47,192 nt of DNA from Oscillospiraceae bacterium (GTDB taxonomy: Bacteria; Bacillota; Clostridia; Oscillospirales; Acutalibacteraceae), in the NCBI GenBank assembly GCA_015065765.1, contig SVPP01000019.1, forward strand, positions 1 to 47,192, written 5' to 3'. The notes under the pieces were generated by a model. That model was not told the DNA's origin, searched no databases, and was given only the letters and a program-made list of their open reading frames with translations. Numbering within the stretch: the stretch's first letter is position 1; the number at the start of each line of letters is the position of its first letter. Both the position numbers and the translations under genes were made by a program. Shown here one piece after another: positions 16,860 through 24,489 of this stretch.

Positions 16860-17546
16860 TTACATTTTCAGGTAAGAAAAATCCTTACTGATATATTTCC
16901 ATCGTTTTTCTTCATCCATTCTTGAAAATTTCAACAGGGTGGAGAAAATTTTTCTTTTGCTTGAAAGATATCTTACTCGTATCATTTGTATGGGATATGA
17001 AATAACGGTCAACAGGCTGTCATAGCTGACGAGGAGGAAAGGTCGTGCTCTTCTGATAACCTTTTTTCTGTTGAGGCACAATGTACTTTTCGGCTCAAGT
17101 CTTTTTCCTCTGAGCGAGACATCATAGAATATGTATTCAACAGGAAATCCGATGAGTTCAAGATAAAGCCAGCTTTCGCCCCAATCGTTGGAAGGAAAGC
17201 TGTATATTGTCATTTTAATGTTTACTGTATCACCGTCATGAAAATTTTCAAAGTGGTACGCACATTCTGTCATAAAATACATATCCTTTGAAAAATTTAC
17301 AAGAGATTTAATTGCTCTCTTTCCTAATTTATCCATGAATTTTTCAGGTTTTTCATTTTTGAAGATTTTTTCATTATCAGGAAACTGTGGCGTCACAATC
17401 AGATCAAAGCTGTCACCGAAAATATCAATTTCAATATTCTTTGCTTCTTTTTCGGTCTCCATGTAAAAATATCTTGTACCGCTTGAATCGGTAATACTCA
17501 TTTTTACACAGCACATGTCGCTGAAAATAAAATTTAATTGTTTCAT
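16860..17546 (-). CDS. conserved hypothetical protein, paralogue of the adjacent upstream gene
   Basis: This 228-residue protein has no signal peptide or membrane segment. It aligns along its whole length with its neighbour at 17560: both begin MK(Q/R)LNF, share YFYIETE-like and FGDSFDLI/VGESFDLI segments, (D/K)MYFMTECAYH, GKRLEPK, CLNRKKVxxRARPF, and IYSTLLEFS near the end. I do not recognise the family. The cluster SGNH hydrolase-paralogue-paralogue suggests one operon; the spacing to the upstream gene is 13 bases. The start has GGTGA 7 bases upstream. Confidence 0.75.
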   Translation of the reverse strand: MKQLNFIFSDMCCVKMSITDSSGTRYFYMETEKEAKNIEIDIFGDSFDLIVTPQFPDNEKIFKNEKPEKFMDKLGKRAIKSLVNFSKDMYFMTECAYHFENFHDGDTVNIKMTIYSFPSNDWGESWLYLELIGFPVEYIFYDVSLRGKRLEPKSTLCLNRKKVIRRARPFLLVSYDSLLTVISYPIQMIRVRYLSSKRKIFSTLLKFSRMDEEKRWKYISKDFSYLKM

Positions 17547-17559
17547 CTTTATTCACCAT

Positions 17560-18267
17560 CTACATATCAGTAAGATTATCAAATATTGCTTCGTCCACGG
17601 TTTGGATAAAGTTGTCGTCCTCAGTATATCTTAATCTCTCATCCATATCCATTTTTGAAAACTCAAGAAGTGTGGAGTAAATCTTCTTCGGTGTAGACAG
17701 ACGGCGGATTCTTGCCCACTGAAGAGGATAGGAAATAATCTGTAATCCGTCTTCACCCATAAGCATAAAAGGTCTTGCTCTCTTAAGAACTTTCTTCCTG
17801 TTAAGGCAGGCAATTTCCTTTGGTTCGAGACGTTTCCCGTTCAGCACAGCATCATAAAACATATACTGTACAGGAAAAAGTACAACGTCAGTCCACATCC
17901 ATAGCTCTTCACCTGCATCGTTAGAGCGGAAAGAATAGACAGTCTGGTTGAGGCTTATCTCGTCACCATCATTAAAGTTCTCAACATGATACACACACTC
18001 GGTGAAAAAATACATGTCTTTTGCATATTTTTCACCTGCGGAAATAAGCTTATCGACTATTTTTTCGCCTAATTTATTACTGCCTGACGGCTTGCTTTGA
18101 GGAGACATTGGTGTGAGAATCAGATCAAAGCTTTCCCCCACAATGTCTGCCGAAAAGGATTTTTCCGCACCCTCAGTTTCTATATAGAAATATTTTTTCC
18201 CCGAGGCATCTTCTGTTCTGATTCTGACACAACCGGGATGTCTTACTGTAAAATTAAGTCTTTTCAT
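17560..18267 (-). CDS. conserved hypothetical protein, paralogue of the downstream gene
   Basis: A 235-residue soluble protein, homologous to the gene at 16860 (shared GKRLEPK, CLNRKKVLKRARPF, TECVYHVENFNDGD). Its start overlaps the stop of the SGNH hydrolase gene (ATGA), so translation is likely coupled and the three genes probably form one operon. The beta-rich, mixed sequence gives no recognisable catalytic motif. Function unknown. Confidence 0.78.
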   Translation of the reverse strand: MKRLNFTVRHPGCVRIRTEDASGKKYFYIETEGAEKSFSADIVGESFDLILTPMSPQSKPSGSNKLGEKIVDKLISAGEKYAKDMYFFTECVYHVENFNDGDEISLNQTVYSFRSNDAGEELWMWTDVVLFPVQYMFYDAVLNGKRLEPKEIACLNRKKVLKRARPFMLMGEDGLQIISYPLQWARIRRLSTPKKIYSTLLEFSKMDMDERLRYTEDDNFIQTVDEAIFDNLTDM

Positions 18268-18917
18268 CTGTTATAATCAAACTCACATTTCTTCAGAAAT
18301 TCTTTCGCCATAAGAGTTGCACCAACCTGATTCGGATGGATTCTGTCCCATGCAATGTAGGATGAATGACGGATAGAACAATAATCCTCATACATTTTCT
18401 GGAAATCAATGAAAATACAACCATACTTTTCCGCAAGTCGTCTGCAGATTTCAACATATTCGTCCATTCTTTTTCTCATCATGTCTTCGCGATTCGGCTC
18501 CATTATGTAAGGCGTGAGAATGAAAATTCCTTTAACTTTATCCTTGACGGACAAGATCATTTTTTCAAGATTTTTTCTGTATTCGTCAGGATAAACGTGA
18601 GTGTCAGGCATAGCAGGGCAGTCAAACTGACGCCACACATCATTTATGCCGATGCAGATTGAAACCCAATCGGGATTCAGAGACACAACATCTCTGTCAA
18701 ATCGGGCGAGCAAATCACGGCTTGTGTTGCCAGAAGTACCTGAGTTTGTAACTCTTACCTTGATTTCGGGGTAGTAAACTGCGAGCATATTTTCGATAAC
18801 TCTCACATAGCTTTTGCCAACATTGTCAAAAAGTCCTTCACCCACAGGTTGCTCGCTTCCCATATCGGTGACAGAGTCACCTGCAAAAATAATTCTGTCC
18901 ATGTTTTCAAAAATCAT
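18264..18917 (-). CDS. SGNH/GDSL-type hydrolase
   Basis: A 217-residue cytoplasmic esterase-like protein. Block I is IIFAGDSVTDMG (nucleophile Ser), block II centres on the Gly in VTNSGTSGNTSRDLL, block III on the Asn in ICIGINDVWRQF, and block V is WDRIHPNQVGATLMA with the Asp..His pair. It probably removes acyl groups (often acetyl) from carbohydrates. ATG 18917 is used because GAGG lies 8 bases upstream; a GTG three codons earlier overlaps that site. The C-terminal stub of another SGNH-like gene lies immediately upstream at 18928. Confidence 0.9.
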   Translation of the reverse strand: MIFENMDRIIFAGDSVTDMGSEQPVGEGLFDNVGKSYVRVIENMLAVYYPEIKVRVTNSGTSGNTSRDLLARFDRDVVSLNPDWVSICIGINDVWRQFDCPAMPDTHVYPDEYRKNLEKMILSVKDKVKGIFILTPYIMEPNREDMMRKRMDEYVEICRRLAEKYGCIFIDFQKMYEDYCSIRHSSYIAWDRIHPNQVGATLMAKEFLKKCEFDYNR

Positions 18918-18927
18918 TTTAAGCACC

Positions 18928-19056
18928 TCATTTGTTTATGATAATATCGTAAAGTTTGTCTGCAAAAAGCTGATGCATCTCTCTGACGGGATGATTTATT
19001 CTGTTTGCAAGAAGGAGAGTTGTGTCACTTCTTTTAGCCTGTTCCGATAAACACTC
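18928..19056 (-). pseudogene. C-terminal remnant of a second SGNH-hydrolase-like gene
   Basis: Read on the minus strand, about 42 codons end at the TGA at 18928-18930 and give LLLANRINHPVREMHQLFAD followed by KLYDIIINK. The LxANxINHPxREMHxLFA pattern resembles the C-terminal His block of SGNH/GDSL hydrolases. An in-frame stop precedes it and no start codon or ribosome site fits, so it is a fragment. It may record a tandem duplication that was largely deleted. Short, so moderate confidence. Confidence 0.5.
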
Positions 19057-19194
19057 TCATTCTTTCACAGCCTTTTGATTATTATATCATCTGATAGTAA
19101 AAAGAGCAAGAAAATATCAGAAATTATAATATCAGCATCGTTGCCGTGATATTGTATGACTATGTATATAAATGCAGAAAGCTCGATATTGAAC

Positions 19195-19223
19195 TTGACA
19201 GGCTCGCAGTCGGGAAGTATAAT
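19195..19223 (+). promoter_or_regulatory. consensus promoter of the RyR-channel/metalloprotease/TerB unit
   Basis: TTGACA (19195-19200), 17 bases, TATAAT (19218-19223). It lies inside the upstream extension of the next reading frame. A transcript from here would start near 19230, which supports ATG 19260 as the true start codon. Confidence 0.8.
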
Positions 19224-19259
19224 ATTGTACATAATGAGTGTGATTGGAGAAATATTCAC

Positions 19260-21053
19260 ATGTGGACAACTTGTTTTTTGTTTTCTGTGGGAAGTATAGC
19301 GGCAGCAATAATATTTACGCTTGTAATCAATAAGATTAAGTTTGCGGACGACAAACGCAGATTGAAACTTTTCAAATCACTGCTTGTCGGAGTATTTTTT
19401 GCTTCAGTTTTCATGTTCTATCCGATTCGCAGTGTTGCTTCTGAGGCAACGTTATTGGGCAACCTGCGAGCCTTTTTGCTCGCTGTGTTTAACGCAATGC
19501 AGGTTTATACAATCGGCTGTGAGTTTGACATGGTAGAAAAAAGCATGGCTTTTTGTCCGGATTGGCTTGACGAACTTTATATGACATGGGTAACTGTATT
19601 GTTCGTGCTGGCACCTGTCTTTACATTCGGATTTATTCTGTCTCTTTTCAAGAATCTGTCTGCGTATCTTAAATATTTTTGCGCTTATTTTAAAGACACA
19701 TATGTTTTTTCTGAATTGAACGATAAGTCTTTGGCACTTGCCAATGACCTCAGAAGAAAGAAAAAAGATGCAGCGATTATTTTTACGGATGTGTTTGAAG
19801 ATAACGAAGAGAATATATATGAGCTGATTGAAAATGCTAAAGAGATTGGTGCAATCTGCTTTAAAAAAGACATGCTTGTTATTGACTTCAAAAATCATTC
19901 CGTGAATAAGGGAATTTATTTTTTCGCTATAGGTAATAATGAGACGGAAAATTTAAATCAATCTTTGAAACTGATTGAAAACTACAGAGAAAGAAGCAAT
20001 ACACACATTTATGTCTTCTCTGCAAAAATAGAAAGTGAAATCCTTCTGACATCCGTCGATAAGGGTAAGATAAAGGTCCGCAGAATCAATAACGTTCAGT
20101 CGTTGGTTAACCGTGTGTTATATGAGGGTGGAGAAATCCTGTTTGAAAGTGCCGCAAAAACTTCTGACGGCACGAAAAATATTTCTGCCGTTGTTATCGG
20201 CATGGGCCGTCACGGAACAGAGATGGTAAAGGCGCTCGCATGGTTCGGACAGATGGACGGATACAGCCTTGAGATTAATGCCTTTGACAAAGATCCTTTG
20301 GCTGAAGAGAAATTTATTGCTACTGCTCCCGAACTTATGTCACCGGATTATAACGGAGTTACTATCGATGGTGAGGCACAGTATAAGATTACAATTCATC
20401 CGGGAATAGATGTAGAGTCAATTTCGTTTGTTAAAGAAATCGCTAAACTCAGAAATGCCACATATGTAATAGTTGCACTGGGCAATGATGATGTAAATGT
20501 TAACACTTCTATTAATTTGCGGATGTATTTTGAGAGAATGAAAATTCATCCTGTAATTCAGACTATTGTTTATAATTCTCAGCAGAGGAAGGCACTTTGC
20601 GGTATTAAGAATTACGGAAATCAGGAATATGATATTGATTTTATCGGAGATGTGGAGTCTTCCTATACAGAAGACGTAATCATTGATTCCGAGCTTGAAG
20701 AGAAGGCACTTGAAATACATATGAAGTGGGGCGAAGAAGAGGAATTCTGGACCTACGAATATAACTATCGTTCTTCTATGGCTTCCGCCATACATATGAG
20801 GGCGCGTATTAAATGCGGTATTCCGGGTGCGGAGAAAAAAGAAGAAGAGTTGACACCCGAAGAGCGTGATATAATCGAGGTTCTGGAACATCGTCGTTGG
20901 AATGCGTACATGCGTGCGGAAGGTTATGTGTACAGCGGTTCAAAAGACAAATCAAGCAGGAATGATCTTGCTAAGATGCACCACGATTTAATAGACTACA
21001 CATCTTTGGATGAAGAAGAAAAACGTAAAGACAGCAGAGTAGGTACAGGCTGA
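19260..21053 (+). CDS. membrane protein with two RCK/TrkA-N-like domains and a C-terminal RyR domain
   Basis: The 597-residue product has about four N-terminal membrane segments (TM1 FLFSVGSIAAAIIFTLVI; TM2 LLVGVFFASVFMFYPI; a third around residues 70-90; TM4 WVTVLFVLAPVFTFGFIL). Next comes a degenerate Rossmann/RCK-like domain (from YVFSELNDKSLALANDLRR, about 150-290), then a second with an intact dinucleotide loop AVVIGMGRHGTEMV (Gly-Met-Gly-Arg-His-Gly near residue 314). The end (about 535-590) matches the RyR domain: VLEHRRWNAYMRAEG, then RNDLAKMHHDLIDYTSLDEEE. This layout resembles ligand-gated, RCK-regulated cation channels. RyR domains in bacteria are thought to bind nucleotide-derived ligands, so gating by a TIR product is possible. 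ATG 19260 (GGAG 10 bases upstream) is chosen over a longer frame from 19146 that spans the promoter. Confidence 0.8.
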   Translation: MWTTCFLFSVGSIAAAIIFTLVINKIKFADDKRRLKLFKSLLVGVFFASVFMFYPIRSVASEATLLGNLRAFLLAVFNAMQVYTIGCEFDMVEKSMAFCPDWLDELYMTWVTVLFVLAPVFTFGFILSLFKNLSAYLKYFCAYFKDTYVFSELNDKSLALANDLRRKKKDAAIIFTDVFEDNEENIYELIENAKEIGAICFKKDMLVIDFKNHSVNKGIYFFAIGNNETENLNQSLKLIENYRERSNTHIYVFSAKIESEILLTSVDKGKIKVRRINNVQSLVNRVLYEGGEILFESAAKTSDGTKNISAVVIGMGRHGTEMVKALAWFGQMDGYSLEINAFDKDPLAEEKFIATAPELMSPDYNGVTIDGEAQYKITIHPGIDVESISFVKEIAKLRNATYVIVALGNDDVNVNTSINLRMYFERMKIHPVIQTIVYNSQQRKALCGIKNYGNQEYDIDFIGDVESSYTEDVIIDSELEEKALEIHMKWGEEEEFWTYEYNYRSSMASAIHMRARIKCGIPGAEKKEEELTPEERDIIEVLEHRRWNAYMRAEGYVYSGSKDKSSRNDLAKMHHDLIDYTSLDEEEKRKDSRVGTG

Positions 21054-21083
21054 TAAATTGGCTCAAAAGGCAGGTTTAAGATA

Positions 21084-22196
21084 ATGGATACAAATGTAGA
21101 GTACCCCGCTGAACTGAAAAGAGAAATCGGTAAAGCGTACTTTTTTAACAGCGATGGAGATAAAGAAAAAGAGAAATATGGATTGAAGCTTATCAATGAA
21201 GCTTGTGCGGCGAACGATCCTGAAGCGGCATACATTATGTCGCGGTTGATTCTTGACGGTATGATAAGGACTTCTGCAAAAGATCCCGTTGAACAGGCGT
21301 TGTCGCTGATGTGCGCTGCGGCAAACAATGGCTACATTCAGGCTCGTACATATCTGAATGCTTACTGTGAGCATCGTTACGCTGAAGAATATGATGATTT
21401 GCCGGTTGAGAAGCATCCGGAGGGAGTGCTTGCAGACTTTGACGGTAAGCCTATTAAAATTAACCGTCAGGGCATATTTACACCTATTGATGCTGTGCTT
21501 GAATATAAGGACGGAAAGAATGTACTGACACTGAGTGTAAACGTGATATTTATGTATGGCGAGGAATTCAGTGAAAGGAAAAAGTTTGAACAAGCAGTTT
21601 GCGACGGCATACGGGCATGGGAAGGTGAGTATACGGTTTTCGGAGGGCAGAAGCTTTCTGTCAGGGTTGTCCTGACAAGAGATGGTAATGTGTTTGATAA
21701 CCTTGTAGTTATGCCTGTTATGGGGAATCTCAGCTCCACGATTCTTGCGCTGAATGATGTAATCGGAACAAACGAGAAAAAAAGACAGATCAGGGAAACA
21801 ATCGAAGACAAACGGTCCTTTGCTGTAAGCGGTTTCAAGTGGAGCGTAAATTCAAGAAAGTTCATATATATTCAGAGTGAAGACGGTAAATTTGATAACT
21901 ACGAAGAGATAATGCATGTAAGCAAGCATGAATTCGGGCATTCGCTGGGACTTGGAGATCTTTACTCCAGTAAAAAGGATTTTCTTGGTGGCGTTGCGAA
22001 AGGTAAATATGCCGAACTTGACAGTTACGCTATAAGAGATAGGTTTTACAATCTGGTTATGTGCGACCATCATGGACCAATCAGCAACAATGATGTTGAA
22101 ATGGTTGTTCTTGCGTTCAGAGAGAACAAAATGCAGCATTATCAACCAAGCAGAATAAAAGGAAAAATATCTACCGCATTAGGAAGGGGAAATTAA
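21084..22196 (+). CDS. Sel1-like repeat protein with a C-terminal metzincin-like metalloprotease domain
   Basis: A 370-residue soluble protein. Residues about 10-95 form alpha-helical repeats of Sel1/TPR type (YGLKLINEACAANDPEAAY, then ALSLMCAAANNGYIQART). The C-terminal half carries SKHEFGHSLGLGDLY near residue 282, an HExxHxxGxxD zinc site like snapalysin-type metzincins, where Asp replaces the third His. There is no signal peptide, so an intracellular protease is implied, unusual for this class. It lies 30 bases after the RyR-channel gene and 1 base before the TerB-like gene. It could cleave a partner protein once the neighbouring sensor is activated. The target is unknown. Confidence 0.75.
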   Translation: MDTNVEYPAELKREIGKAYFFNSDGDKEKEKYGLKLINEACAANDPEAAYIMSRLILDGMIRTSAKDPVEQALSLMCAAANNGYIQARTYLNAYCEHRYAEEYDDLPVEKHPEGVLADFDGKPIKINRQGIFTPIDAVLEYKDGKNVLTLSVNVIFMYGEEFSERKKFEQAVCDGIRAWEGEYTVFGGQKLSVRVVLTRDGNVFDNLVVMPVMGNLSSTILALNDVIGTNEKKRQIRETIEDKRSFAVSGFKWSVNSRKFIYIQSEDGKFDNYEEIMHVSKHEFGHSLGLGDLYSSKKDFLGGVAKGKYAELDSYAIRDRFYNLVMCDHHGPISNNDVEMVVLAFRENKMQHYQPSRIKGKISTALGRGN

Positions 22197-22197
22197 A

Positions 22198-22659
22198 ATG
22201 AAAAACATTGATATGTACATTGAAAGCTTCAGAATGAAGCATGAGTCATTTCTTGCTGGATGTGATTCTATTGAAGAGATGGGGCTCTGGGACAAGGAAA
22301 CACTGGGTGAAATGGATGCGTTTTATTCCAATGATCTGACAAGTGTGATTATCAGACTTATAGCTGCAGACGGAAAGATTACTCAGAAGGAAGTGGATTA
22401 TCTTAATGAGACTTTTGATTTTGAGTATACACTTGAGGAATTGATTGAGGTTTATAAAAATTGCAAGGATGAGATAGGACATGCCTTTGATGAAAGCTTT
22501 GAAAACGGCATTACATATATGAGGAAAATCAATCCGTCTCTTGCAGATGCCTATAAGGAACTGCTTTCCTTGATCTGTGAAATCATCATTGCAGGCGATG
22601 GTGTTATTACAGAGTCTGAAGTAGCAGAAGTCAAGCTTCTTAAGGCTTTGAGTGAGTGA
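22198..22659 (+). CDS. TerB-like (tellurite-resistance/DjlA-type) helical protein
   Basis: This 153-residue acidic helical protein has two TerB-type signatures, IAADGKITQKEVDYLNE (about residue 58) and IIAGDGVITESEVAEVKLL (about residue 128), of the A-D-G-x-I-x-x-x-E form. TerB-like domains often occur in phage-defence and stress loci, probably as membrane-proximal metal-binding adaptors. It follows the metalloprotease gene by one base with an AAGGGG ribosome site and is followed by a terminator, so it ends the first unit. Confidence 0.75.
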   Translation: MKNIDMYIESFRMKHESFLAGCDSIEEMGLWDKETLGEMDAFYSNDLTSVIIRLIAADGKITQKEVDYLNETFDFEYTLEELIEVYKNCKDEIGHAFDESFENGITYMRKINPSLADAYKELLSLICEIIIAGDGVITESEVAEVKLLKALSE

Positions 22660-22707
22660 GTGTGTTGAAAGACTACTTGAGTCGGAAACTTGTGAAGAGA
22701 ATATAAC

Positions 22708-22741
22708 AAAAAGACGATTGCTGTTGCAATCGTCTTTTTTG
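22708..22741 (+). terminator. intrinsic terminator after the TerB-like gene
   Basis: A perfect hairpin (AAAAAGACGATTGC / GCAATCGTCTTTTTT, loop TGTT) with a T-run. It separates the RyR/metalloprotease/TerB unit from the TIR unit. Confidence 0.9.
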
Positions 22742-22869
22742 TGGCATGAAAGATAACAACAGATTTGTTGAAAGACAATTTTTGTAACACGAGCTGCACG
22801 TTCACTTTTTGCACCAAGATTTTAACACGGTGATTTTCTGCACTGTTATTGTTAATTTGTAAAAAAATA

Positions 22870-22898
22870 TTGAAATTGTCGAAGGGTTGTTGTATAAT
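22870..22898 (+). promoter_or_regulatory. promoter of the YkgJ-TIR unit
   Basis: TTGAAA (22870-22875), 17 bases, TATAAT (22893-22898). It lies about 60 bases before the ATG at 22960. The genes from there to 30864 are closely spaced and probably one operon. Confidence 0.8.
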
Positions 22899-22959
22899 AT
22901 ACAGAGTTATAGGTATGAACCAAAATGTAATATACTCTTGGAGAGGAGAGACTTTTTAC

Positions 22960-23442
22960 ATGGGAAACAATAAAATGAAAATCAAAGACGGAAAAGTTAA
23001 TTTCCGATGCAAAACAAGCTCTTGCCAACATTCCTGTTGTGGACCGTTCTCAGGTGTAAGTACTGAATTAACCAACATCGACGAACGTCCTTTTGACGAA
23101 ATTGTTCTGACTACGGATGATTATAACAATCTTGTTGAAAACGGATATGGACATTTGATCGAGAAGGGTGTTTCTAAGGTTAACGGAAAAGAATACTTTA
23201 AAATGGCATTGTTTGAGGATGGTAGTTGCAAGGCGTTCAAAGATGGAAAATGCAGTATTTATAAGAACAGCCCCACTCTTTGTAAAGCGTTTCCTTTTTA
23301 TTTTGACATGTTTTCAGGCTTATGCGCCATTGATTGTGAAGGCTTTTCTGATGATACGTGGGTGGATATTGCATCCGTACAACCCATGATTGACCGTGCA
23401 AAGAAAATGTATCAATTCTGGATTGATTTTTACAATAATTAA
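22960..23442 (+). CDS. YkgJ-type cysteine cluster protein (putative Zn/Fe-binding)
   Basis: A 160-residue protein with the YkgJ pattern: FRCKTSSCQHSCCGPF (CxxxxCxxxCC, about residues 18-32), then GSCKAFKDGKCSIYKNSP and PTLCKAFPFYF, and late CAIDCEGF. The family is thought to chelate zinc or an iron-sulfur cluster; its biochemical role is unclear. It is first in the operon leading to the TIR gene (23 bases to the next start). The start codon is fixed by GAGAGGAGAG about 9 bases upstream; the open frame extends to 22849, but that part covers the promoter. Confidence 0.8.
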   Translation: MGNNKMKIKDGKVNFRCKTSSCQHSCCGPFSGVSTELTNIDERPFDEIVLTTDDYNNLVENGYGHLIEKGVSKVNGKEYFKMALFEDGSCKAFKDGKCSIYKNSPTLCKAFPFYFDMFSGLCAIDCEGFSDDTWVDIASVQPMIDRAKKMYQFWIDFYNN

Positions 23443-23465
23443 TTTTATGAGATGTGGAGAAAACT

Positions 23466-24476
23466 ATGCCTGAGTTTTTTACAGCGGAAACAGTAAAGGA
23501 AAAGCCCTTTCTTTTTATCAGTTATAGTCACAGCAACAAAGAACTGACATCTGATTTGGCTCGGTACTTATTAGATGAGGGTGTACGCCTTTGGTACGAT
23601 AAAGATCTCGCTCCCGGTGACCCCTGGTCGGAAAAAGTAAAGGAGCTTATAGAACATCCGAACTGCAGTGGCGTCATCTTGGTGTGCAGTCCTTTGGCTT
23701 TTGTCAGCGATAATGTACATAAAGAGCGTGAAACTGCTTTGAAAGCACAAGAAGAAAGAGGAACAAAAAACTTTCAGTTTTTTCAGGTGAATGTCTGTGA
23801 TGATGTTGCAACAGGATCTTCTATGTGCCTGCTTAAACAGACCTTTGATCAGCTGGAAATGGATACTATCGACAAGGACTTCCCTGTGGACAGATTTGAT
23901 GTTCTTATGCGTATTATCGGTAAGGATTCGATCGATGTAAAGACAGCTGACGAGAATTGCTTTGCTGATTTGTTAAACGGAATTTTAAAAAATGCACGCG
24001 CTGTCGTGGATAAGGATGCGGTAGCGTTAGAGAATCTGCAGCAAGTAGCGGGACTTGGAGGTATCTCTGTAACATTAGGGAACTATAATGGTCCTCTCAG
24101 ATGGCAGTTCGTATCATCGCAAGGAGAAAATGGAATATTCCTGTTACAAAAACCTTTAGATGCTGCTTTCGGCAAAGAATTAGACTTCTGGCTCAATAAC
24201 GAATTCCTTAGAACTGCTTTCAGCGAAGAGGAATCACAACTTCTGGCAGATAAAATCCGTCTTCTGACTGTTAAGGAAACGGAATTTCTTAACAAAAACG
24301 ATTTGCGGGTCGATGTCGCTTGGTGGTTACAGGATTGTGCCAATGCAAGACAAGCTGAAATAACAACAGACGGGGTAATCAGTCCGCTTCGTCAGCTTAA
24401 TTATAGATTTAAACGTGGCGTGCGCCCTGTTATTGTTTTAAAAATAGAAGATGTTACCCGCTTAATAAATGATTAA
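23466..24476 (+). CDS. TIR domain protein with C-terminal DUF6273 domain
   Basis: The 336-residue protein starts with a TIR domain (about residues 8-150): FLFISYSHSNKELTSDLARY, then GVRLWYDKDLAPGDPW, and GVILVCSPLAFVSDNVHKERETAL. The last segment holds an acidic residue (KERE) at the place of the catalytic Glu of NAD-cleaving TIRs. The C-terminal third (about 195-335) matches DUF6273: LRWQFVSSQGENGIFLL, LDFWLNNEFLRTAFSEEE, WWLQDC, and GVRPVIVLKIE. DUF6273 modules often follow signalling domains in Clostridia and may be ligand-binding. I infer an NADase or nucleotide-signal generator triggered through DUF6273 or partners. ATG 23466 follows GGAG at 6 bases; an upstream GTG (23454) overlaps that site. 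Confidence 0.87.
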   Translation: MPEFFTAETVKEKPFLFISYSHSNKELTSDLARYLLDEGVRLWYDKDLAPGDPWSEKVKELIEHPNCSGVILVCSPLAFVSDNVHKERETALKAQEERGTKNFQFFQVNVCDDVATGSSMCLLKQTFDQLEMDTIDKDFPVDRFDVLMRIIGKDSIDVKTADENCFADLLNGILKNARAVVDKDAVALENLQQVAGLGGISVTLGNYNGPLRWQFVSSQGENGIFLLQKPLDAAFGKELDFWLNNEFLRTAFSEEESQLLADKIRLLTVKETEFLNKNDLRVDVAWWLQDCANARQAEITTDGVISPLRQLNYRFKRGVRPVIVLKIEDVTRLIND

Positions 24477-24489
24477 AGGAGAAATTAAA

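Noticed and set aside
18366..18662. 98-codon open frame on the plus strand
   Set aside because: Antisense to the SGNH hydrolase, with no ribosome site or recognisable motif.
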